From Ekhidna sp. (lineage in GTDB: Bacteria > Bacteroidota > Bacteroidia > Cytophagales > Cyclobacteriaceae), in the NCBI GenBank assembly GCA_014323825.1, contig JACONI010000120.1:1-39963 (forward strand): a stretch of 39,963 nt of DNA, read 5' to 3'. The position numbers and the translations under genes were made by a program. The notes beneath the pieces are model-generated. The model did not search any database and was not told where the DNA came from. It saw only the letters and a program-made list of their open reading frames with translations. Position 1 is the stretch's first letter, and every line of letters starts with the position of its first letter. This document shows positions 34,011-39,963 of the stretch, in pieces.

Positions 34011-35081
34011 ATGATTGAGAAATTGGAGGAGTTGAGGCACCGATTTGAGGAAGTAGGTCAGTTGATCGTTCAGCCGGATATTGTGTCGGATGTGAAGAAA
34101 TTCGGAGAGATGAACAAGGAATACAAGCACCTGGAAAAAGTCGTCACTAAATACAAGGAATTTTCCGATGCGAAGAGCAATCTTAAAAATGCCAAAGAGG
34201 TATTAGGCAGCGAAAAAGACCCTGACTTTCGCGAAATGGCGAAAGCAGAAATAGATGAACTTGAGCCGAAAATAACGTCATTGGAAAAGGAACTAAAAAT
34301 ACTTTTGATACCCAAAGACCCGAATGACAGCAGGAATATTATTCTTGAGATCAGAGCCGGAACAGGGGGGGATGAGGCTTCCATTTTTGCCGGAGATTTG
34401 TTTAAAATGTACAAGTCTTTTTCGGAAAATGAAAGATGGTCTTTTTCTATTTTAAATTTCAACGAAGGCACCGCAGGAGGGTACAAAGAAATTGTCGCCT
34501 CTGTAGAAGGTGAAGATGTTTATGGAAAGCTCAAGTTTGAGTCCGGCGTTCATCGGGTACAGCGTGTTCCGGCCACAGAGTCTCAGGGGAGGATTCATAC
34601 ATCGGCAGCTACTGTTGCGGTATTGCCCGAAGCGGAAGAGGTGGACGTAGCTTTGAATATGGGAGATATCCGAAAAGATACGTTCAGGGCATCAGGGGCG
34701 GGGGGTCAGCATGTCAATAAAACAGAATCGGCGATCCGATTAACGCACACCCCTTCAGGTCTGGTTGTAGAATGCCAGGATGGGCGTTCACAGCACGCTA
34801 ATTATGATAAAGCATTAAAAGTGCTTCGATCCCGGCTTTATGAAATGGAGCTTCAAAAACATAATGCTGAAATAAGCAGTCGAAGGAAAAGCCTGGTTGG
34901 TTCAGGGGATAGATCCGATAAGATCAGAACGTACAATTATCCCCAAGGAAGAGTAACGGATCACAGAATTGGATTATCCGTTTTTAATCTTCCCAACGTA
35001 ATGAATGGAGGCATTGAGGAGTTTGTGGAGCAATTGCGAATTGCAGAAAATGCCGAGCGAATGAAAGAAGCAGAAAATTGA
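34011..35081 (+). CDS. prfA: Peptide chain release factor 1
   Basis: 356 residues, the usual RF1 length. The stop-codon recognition tripeptide PAT (187-189) in [18 protein letters not shown] marks RF1 rather than RF2, and GGQ (231-233) in [15 protein letters not shown] is the peptidyl-tRNA hydrolysis motif. RF1 terminates at UAA and UAG. No programmed frameshift is seen. It is followed by a lipoprotein gene 15 bp later, probably in the same transcript. It marks the return to core genes after the accessory region. Confidence 0.97.
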   Translation: MIEKLEELRHRFEEVGQLIVQPDIVSDVKKFGEMNKEYKHLEKVVTKYKEFSDAKSNLKNAKEVLGSEKDPDFREMAKAEIDELEPKITSLEKELKILLIPKDPNDSRNIILEIRAGTGGDEASIFAGDLFKMYKSFSENERWSFSILNFNEGTAGGYKEIVASVEGEDVYGKLKFESGVHRVQRVPATESQGRIHTSAATVAVLPEAEEVDVALNMGDIRKDTFRASGAGGQHVNKTESAIRLTHTPSGLVVECQDGRSQHANYDKALKVLRSRLYEMELQKHNAEISSRRKSLVGSGDRSDKIRTYNYPQGRVTDHRIGLSVFNLPNVMNGGIEEFVEQLRIAENAERMKEAEN

Positions 35082-35096
35082 TGCGTTCAAAAACTG

Positions 35097-36458
35097 ATGA
35101 AGAAAAGTAGATTTCTATTTTATGCGATAGTCTTAATTTGGCTGGGCTGCGACACCATTGAAGAGTCAGTTTCAACAAATCCTTCATTGCAGCTTACATT
35201 TAGCACAGACACCGTATCATTCGATACGCTTCTCTCAGAGAAGAAAAGCAGTACCAGAAGGCTCTCGGTTTATAATCCAAACAATTCTGCAATCAATCTT
35301 TCATCCGTATTTTTAAATGGAGGTCAAAATTCGGATTATTCATTAATCATCAATGGTAAAAGCAAGTTACGAGTAGAGAATGAAATCATATTGGGCGGAG
35401 ATAGCATTTTGATTCTCATAGACGTTAATGTAACGGAGAGAGATATTGATCTTCCTTATTTGGTCAGTGATGAAATTGTATTTGAGTGGAATGGAAACGT
35501 TGATGATGTAAAACTTGTCTCCTACGGACAAGATGGGATCAGGTTTTCCAACCGAAGCGTTTGCACTGAAATCTGGACAAATGACCGGCCATACATTTTA
35601 TCAGGCACGCTTCTAGTCGGGGAGGGATGTGAATTGACTATTGAAGAAGGAACCCGGATTTATTTTGAAAATGATGCAGCCCTCTTTATTCGGGGAAAGC
35701 TAACGGCTTTAGGAGATCCGATGAATAGAATTACGTTTACAAACTCCAGGTTTGATGGGATTTTTGATCAGGTGCCCGGTCAGTGGAATGGAATTTATTT
35801 TTTGGAAGGAAGCCATGATAACAAAATATCCTATGCAGATATTTTCAATGCACAAGTCGGCTTACGGGTTGGGACTCCTGACGATAATAACGATCCGGAC
35901 TTAATTGTAGCAAATACGCGGATTTATAATATGAGCAATGATGGTATTTTAGCTTTTACCTCAGACATTAATGTCTCCAATTGTTTGATTTATAACTGTG
36001 GAAGATACCTGGTTGGGAATTTTGCGGGAGGAAACTATAATTATACTCACTGCACGATATCAAATGATCAATCTCTTTTTATATCAGAAGAGGAATTCGT
36101 TCAGTTTTCAGACAACCTTATACTTGAAGATGGACAAATCTTATCAGAAGATTTAAGTGTTTCCCTTGTTAATAATATCATTTGGGGGTCAGGCGATAAT
36201 GAGCTGGTAGTAAGGGATCGGGGAGAAGCCCGTGCCACAGTTTCATTACACTCCAACATCATACGCTCAACTTCTGAAATTGAAAATAATTTTACTTCGA
36301 CAGCATTTAATTTCCCCGGATTCAATGCTGACTATACGTTGGACACACTTGCATTTGCTAAGGACAAGGGTATCAAAACTGATTTATTAGATGATATTGT
36401 TGGCAATCAAAGGGATGATAAGCCGGACATTGGAGCTTTTGAAAGGATTGAAAATTAA
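35097..36458 (+). CDS. Lipoprotein with right-handed beta-helix repeats
   Basis: 453 residues. The signal ends in a lipobox WLGC with Cys18. An Ig-like N-terminal part (SVYNPNNSAINLSSVFLNGG) precedes a beta-helix region (about 150-400) rich in short strands and Asn turns (DIFNAQVGLRVG, NTRIYNMSNDGILAF, NCLIYNCGRYLVGN), ending in DKPDIGAFE, a sequence typical of the last turn of parallel beta-helix proteins. It is probably on the outer membrane or cell surface and may bind polysaccharide. Widespread in Bacteroidetes; function not known. Confidence 0.8.
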   Translation: MKKSRFLFYAIVLIWLGCDTIEESVSTNPSLQLTFSTDTVSFDTLLSEKKSSTRRLSVYNPNNSAINLSSVFLNGGQNSDYSLIINGKSKLRVENEIILGGDSILILIDVNVTERDIDLPYLVSDEIVFEWNGNVDDVKLVSYGQDGIRFSNRSVCTEIWTNDRPYILSGTLLVGEGCELTIEEGTRIYFENDAALFIRGKLTALGDPMNRITFTNSRFDGIFDQVPGQWNGIYFLEGSHDNKISYADIFNAQVGLRVGTPDDNNDPDLIVANTRIYNMSNDGILAFTSDINVSNCLIYNCGRYLVGNFAGGNYNYTHCTISNDQSLFISEEEFVQFSDNLILEDGQILSEDLSVSLVNNIIWGSGDNELVVRDRGEARATVSLHSNIIRSTSEIENNFTSTAFNFPGFNADYTLDTLAFAKDKGIKTDLLDDIVGNQRDDKPDIGAFERIEN

Positions 36459-36836
36459 AAGTCTAGGCATCGTTACCGAACAATATTTTGTAACACCATG
36501 TAATGATAAATTAACGTGAGCTAGATGTAAGAAAGTGTGAATTTGTAATATGTAGCAAAAAAGCCCATAACAAAAGATAAGGAGGCATAGTTTCCCGTTG
36601 TTAGCTACAACATCGTACACAAACTGTTGAACGCAAACTCAATTGCCAACCCAAATGATATACATTCGGTTTTTTCAATGCAAGGGCAAAATTCAAAAAA
36701 GCATAATCTGCCGGATATGAAGAAATGAGAAACAATATGAGTATAGAAACTGAAGGGTTTCTTGAAATTTCCTCCGACACTTTTACCGATAATCCTACCT
36801 TTGCTGATACCTAAAAATTAAACTTAAGAAACAGTA
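36459..36836. other. Intergenic region upstream of aspS
   Basis: 378 bp without a convincing gene. GTTGT-tagct-ACAAC at 36598-36612 is a small inverted repeat. TACCTTTG at 36796-36803 is an exact TAnnTTTG -7 element, 33 bp before the aspS start, although no TTG at the standard spacing precedes it. A 77-codon minus frame (36387-36620) lacks protein features. Confidence 0.45.
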
Positions 36837-38597
36837 ATGCTGCGAACACATACCTGTGGTGAATTAAGAATAGATCATGTTGGACGGCAAGTAACGCTAT
36901 GTGGTTGGGTTCAGCGTCAGCGGGATAAAGGGGGTGTGGTTTGGGTTGACCTTAGAGACAGGTATGGGATCACTCAGCTCATTTTTGAAGAAGGAGTCAC
37001 GGAGGCTTCACTGATCGAAAAAGCAAAAAGCATTGGAAGGGAGTACGTTATCAAAGCCACAGGAGAGGTTGTGGAGCGTTACGCTAAAAATGATAACATG
37101 CCTACCGGAGACATAGAAATCAGTGTTTCGGCACTTGCGTTTTTGAATGGTTCTCAGATACCGCCTTTCACCATTGAAGATGAAACCGACGGAGGAGAAA
37201 CTCTTCGAATGAAGTACCGATACCTTGACATCCGAAGAAAACCAATCCGTGAAAAGCTTGAGTTACGCCACCTGATGATGCAAAAGGTGCGAGAATATCT
37301 GAATAGCGAACAATTTATTGAGGTGGAGACTCCTTATTTGATAAAATCTACTCCGGAAGGAGCAAGGGACTTTGTGGTTCCCTCCCGAATGAATAAAAAC
37401 GAATTTTATGCCCTTCCTCAATCGCCTCAGACATTCAAGCAGTTGTTGATGGTAGGCGGAATAGACCGATATTTTCAGATCGTAAAATGTTTTCGTGATG
37501 AAGATTTAAGGGCAGATCGTCAGCCGGAATTTACACAGATTGATTGTGAGATGTCTTTTGTAGAGCAGGAAGATATTCTTCAGACCTTCGAGAGGATGAC
37601 CAAATTCCTTTACAAAGAAATAAAAGGGATTGATTTGGAAGTTTTTCAGCGCATAAGTTATGATGAAGCGATGCGTAAATACGGATCTGATAAGCCCGAT
37701 TTAAGATTCGGAATGGCATTTGTTGAACTAAATGAAGAGGTTCAGGGAAGAGGCTTTATGGTTTTTGACAGTGCGGAGTTAGTCGTTGGGATTAATGCGG
37801 AGGGTTGTGCCGGATATACGAGAAAGCAGCTAGATGTATTGACTGATTTTGTTAAGAAGCCGCAGATCAGAGCTAAAGGACTCGTATACGTTAAATGCAA
37901 TGCAGACGGAACCTTCAAATCTTCTGTTGATAAGTTCTTTGGTCAAGATGCACTCAAAGGCTGGGCAGAAAAGTTTGGTGCAAAACCCGGAGATCTCTTA
38001 TTGATATTAGCAGGTGAGACCAATCAAACAAGAAAGGCATTGAGTGAGTTGAGACTCGAAATTGGATCCCGGCTAGGGCTCAGAGATGAGCATAAAATCG
38101 CAGCGGTATGGGTGTTAGATTTTCCTCTCCTAGAATGGGATGAAGAAACAGAGAGGTACCATGCGATGCATCATCCGTTTACCTCTCCAAAACCGGAAGA
38201 TATTGAGAAACTCAAATCAGCACCCGGGGCAGTCAGGGCAAATGCTTATGACATGGTCATTAATGGTGTTGAAGCAGGAGGAGGATCCATTAGAATTCAT
38301 GATCGGGAACTTCAGGCTGAGATGTTTGATATCTTAGGATTTAGCAGAGAAGAAGCCGAAGCCCAATTCGGCTTTTTAATGAATGCCTTTGAATATGGGG
38401 CTCCTCCACACGGAGGCATTGCTTTTGGGTTTGATCGTTTGTGTGCCATCATGGCAGGAGAGCAGAACATTCGGGATTTTATTGCCTTTCCTAAGAATAA
38501 CTCAGGCAGAGATGTGATGATAAATTCACCTGCAAAAATTTCTGAAGAACAACTGAACGAACTGGGAATCAAACGGGTTGAACTTAACGGATTATAA
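36837..38597 (+). CDS. aspS: Aspartyl-tRNA synthetase
   Basis: 586 residues, bacterial-type class II synthetase. The N-terminal OB-fold ([20 protein letters not shown]) binds the anticodon. Motif 2 is [18 protein letters not shown], a GAD-type insertion spans about 290-420, and motif 3 is [14 protein letters not shown] near the C-terminus. It charges tRNA-Asp. Length is normal and no domain is missing. Confidence 0.97.
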   Translation: MLRTHTCGELRIDHVGRQVTLCGWVQRQRDKGGVVWVDLRDRYGITQLIFEEGVTEASLIEKAKSIGREYVIKATGEVVERYAKNDNMPTGDIEISVSALAFLNGSQIPPFTIEDETDGGETLRMKYRYLDIRRKPIREKLELRHLMMQKVREYLNSEQFIEVETPYLIKSTPEGARDFVVPSRMNKNEFYALPQSPQTFKQLLMVGGIDRYFQIVKCFRDEDLRADRQPEFTQIDCEMSFVEQEDILQTFERMTKFLYKEIKGIDLEVFQRISYDEAMRKYGSDKPDLRFGMAFVELNEEVQGRGFMVFDSAELVVGINAEGCAGYTRKQLDVLTDFVKKPQIRAKGLVYVKCNADGTFKSSVDKFFGQDALKGWAEKFGAKPGDLLLILAGETNQTRKALSELRLEIGSRLGLRDEHKIAAVWVLDFPLLEWDEETERYHAMHHPFTSPKPEDIEKLKSAPGAVRANAYDMVINGVEAGGGSIRIHDRELQAEMFDILGFSREEAEAQFGFLMNAFEYGAPPHGGIAFGFDRLCAIMAGEQNIRDFIAFPKNNSGRDVMINSPAKISEEQLNELGIKRVELNGL

Positions 38598-38642
38598 AGT
38601 TTATTGATTTTTTGTAACTTCCCCGATTAAAGATCGTCTCTG

Positions 38643-39566
38643 ATGACCAAAAAATTCATAATCTATTCAACACCTTTCTTTTTTCTGTTTGGTGCCCTTT
38701 CGCTCTTTGAACCCCATATTTATCGGACTGTTTTTGCGAGTACGAGTGTTGATCGTTTAAGCGGTAAAGATTTTACCATCATTGCTCATAAAGGAGCGTC
38801 AGGTTTAGCTCCTGAAAATACGATGGCAGCCTTTAAGAAGGCTTTGGAGCTAAATGTAGACCAAATTGAGATGGATGCTCGTCATACGGCAGATGAAGAA
38901 ATCATTATTTTCCATGACCAAAGACTCGATCGAATCGCAAGAGATACGCTCGGTAACCGAATCACCGGAGATGTTCATAATTACACTTTACAAGAAATCA
39001 AACAGTTTGATGTGGGTACGTGGTTTGATTCTCAATATAAGGATGAACGTATCCCTACCCTAAAAGAAGTATTAGACTTGATAGACGGTCAGTGTAAAGT
39101 CCTAATTGAAATTAAACACATGGATCATCCCCATTATCACGATTTTGCAGAGAAACTAGTGGAAATTGTTTTACAGGAGAAAAACGGAGAAGACTGGATT
39201 ATCCTGCAATCTTATGAACCGGAATATTTAGATGAGGTTCACGAACTGGATCCAATGATTCAGACAAAAGCACTGATTGTTGGAGAGGATTCTGCTCCCC
39301 TGCTTGCCTTTTACATTGAAACAAGAATTCACATGGGAAGGGCAAAGGAAAGCAATCGCTTAAAGGCTATTAATCCACATTGGGAAACACTCTCGCCACG
39401 ACGCGTATTTCAAATGCACGCAAAAGGATATGAAGTGCATGCCTATCCGGTAAATACAAGAGATGACATGATAAAGATGCTGAACTCAGGTGTGGATGGT
39501 ATTATCACGGATTATCCGGATATCGCTATTGATCTTAAAAAAGAACTGATGGGCATGGAAATATAG
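38643..39566 (+). CDS. Glycerophosphodiester phosphodiesterase
   Basis: 307 residues with an N-terminal signal or anchor (FIIYSTPFFFLFGALSLF). The GDPD TIM barrel starts at IIAHKGASGLAPENTMAAF with His49 and Glu58, then Glu76 and Asp78 in QIEMDARHT and His91 in IIFHDQRLDR, all expected catalytic or metal residues. Later strands include LIEIKHM, ILQSYEPEYL and GVDGIITDYPD. It hydrolyses deacylated phospholipids to glycerol-3-phosphate and an alcohol, probably in the periplasm. It is a separate unit 45 bp after aspS. Confidence 0.92.
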   Translation: MTKKFIIYSTPFFFLFGALSLFEPHIYRTVFASTSVDRLSGKDFTIIAHKGASGLAPENTMAAFKKALELNVDQIEMDARHTADEEIIIFHDQRLDRIARDTLGNRITGDVHNYTLQEIKQFDVGTWFDSQYKDERIPTLKEVLDLIDGQCKVLIEIKHMDHPHYHDFAEKLVEIVLQEKNGEDWIILQSYEPEYLDEVHELDPMIQTKALIVGEDSAPLLAFYIETRIHMGRAKESNRLKAINPHWETLSPRRVFQMHAKGYEVHAYPVNTRDDMIKMLNSGVDGIITDYPDIAIDLKKELMGMEI

Positions 39567-39631
39567 CTGCCGCACGGCCGCTTGAACTGATTATCAGTAA
39601 AAAATTATTTTCGGGAAGTTTGAAACTTCAT

Positions 39632-39737
39632 AAAAGTGAATCATTCGCCAAAGCGAAGAGGGCTTTTACGCTTTGCTATCGTGGTCATTTAAACCTCCAA
39701 GGTTTTGAAAACCTTGGAGGTTTTTGTGGTGCTGTCG
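39632..39737. repeat. 106-bp intergenic repeat, copy A, with long hairpin
   Basis: Almost identical to 39859-39963. It contains AAAGCG...CGCTTT and a 16-bp perfect stem AAACCTCCAAGGTTTT / AAAACCTTGGAGGTTT (39691-39706 and 39708-39723) with a one-base spacer, followed by Ts. It can act as a terminator downstream of the phosphodiesterase gene. Confidence 0.85.
39691..39725 (+). terminator. Strong hairpin followed by T-run
   Basis: The 16-bp stem of repeat copy A ends in TTTTT (39721-39725). The A-T arms (AAA, TTTT) also suit termination from the other strand. It lies 125 bp after the phosphodiesterase stop. Confidence 0.6.
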
Positions 39738-39783
39738 TTTCGTTGGTTAAACCTTGAAGGTTTCTATGCTTATACTATTCCAC

Positions 39784-39815
39784 AAAAAAAGCCCTCACAC
39801 TCCTGCAAGGGCTTT
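39784..39815 (-). terminator. Minus-strand intrinsic terminator between the repeats
   Basis: Read on the minus strand, an 8-bp stem AAAGCCCT / AGGGCTTT (39808-39815 with 39788-39795) with a 12-nt loop runs into a T-run (complement of the A7 tract at 39784-39790). It would stop transcripts arriving from the right, outside the window. Confidence 0.55.
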
Positions 39816-39858
39816 ATGACAGAGGTTTCAGGAACTTTTGGAGAGTTTCAAACTTTCC

Positions 39859-39963
39859 AAAAGTGAATCATTCGCCAAAGCGAAGAGGGCTTTTACGCTT
39901 TGCTATCGTGGTCATTTAAACCTCCAAGGTTTTCAAAACCTTGGAGGTTTTGTGGTGCTGTCG
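39859..39963. repeat. 105-bp intergenic repeat, copy B, reaching the window end
   Basis: Direct repeat of copy A at an offset of 227 bp. Differences are the base between the hairpin arms (C at 39934 instead of G at 39707) and one fewer T after the stem. The hairpin is at 39918-39950. A shorter related stem AAACCTT-g-AAGGTTT lies between the copies at 39749-39763. The repeat may continue past the window. Confidence 0.85.

Noticed and set aside
36387..36620. 77-codon minus-strand ORF upstream of aspS
   Set aside because: Low-complexity hydrophobic and His-rich translation, overlapping the end of the beta-helix lipoprotein gene.

Overview
The window is chromosomal DNA from a member of the Bacteroidetes (Bacteroidota). 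This rests on a type IX secretion C-terminal sorting tail, a PorQ gene, a PorE-like OmpA/beta-propeller protein, many outer-membrane barrel ORFs, split mutA/mutB genes and promoter elements close to the TTG / TAnnTTTG type. No rRNA or tRNA gene was recognised. The exact genus cannot be read from the sequence.

Layout. Positions 1-21 kb are mostly core genes: the end of a secreted Ig/HYR-like adhesin, a SixA-like phosphatase, the overlapping minus-strand set lon-porQ-hslU, a PorE-like protein, dxr-rseP, a minus-strand run of a serine/proline-linker lipoprotein followed by four small outer-membrane barrel-like proteins (three clearly paralogous), an HtrA protease, dnaA, and methylmalonyl-CoA mutase mutA-mutB. 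From about 22.06 to 33.9 kb lies an accessory stretch with lower GC, broken genes and defence-type genes: an AraC/GyrI-like regulator with an in-frame TGA, an SRPBCC protein with an in-frame TAG, an MGMT-like protein, a frameshifted EcoRI-family adenine methylase next to an intact DUF262-HNH nuclease, a GAF-domain protein and an alpha/beta hydrolase (both probably ordinary chromosomal genes), a complete TnpB, a CRISPR array, a small truncated hypothetical and a DUF91-like PD-(D/E)XK protein. From 34.0 kb core genes resume: prfA, a beta-helix lipoprotein, aspS and a glycerophosphodiester phosphodiesterase. The window ends in a duplicated 106-bp hairpin repeat.

Main discovery candidate. A TnpB with all RuvC and zinc-finger residues (30605-31819) lies 39 bp upstream of a regular CRISPR array (31859-32284). 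The array has six full 36-nt repeats, one decayed 3' repeat and six spacers of exactly 30 nt. There is no cas1, cas2 or other cas gene in the window. TnpB and array share the polarity expected for a Cas12-like system (protein, then repeat-spacer units with the guide 3' of the repeat). The 3' end of tnpB carries a hairpin typical of the omega-RNA region and an 8-nt core shared with the CRISPR repeat. Spacer 2 matches the mutA gene of this same contig at 28 of 30 positions, 12 kb away, on the strand that makes the predicted guide antisense to mutA mRNA, and beside a T-rich 5' flank (ATTT). This suggests a TnpB-derived type V-U-like system, or an orphan array (36/30 geometry and GTTGGA... ends also recall type VI-B) beside a TnpB, with a self-gene-directed spacer.

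Other notable points are an intrinsic terminator embedded in the first codons of an outer-membrane protein ORF, an unusually short MutA, and several single-base lesions (two nonsense transitions, two A-run indels) between 22 and 26.5 kb.
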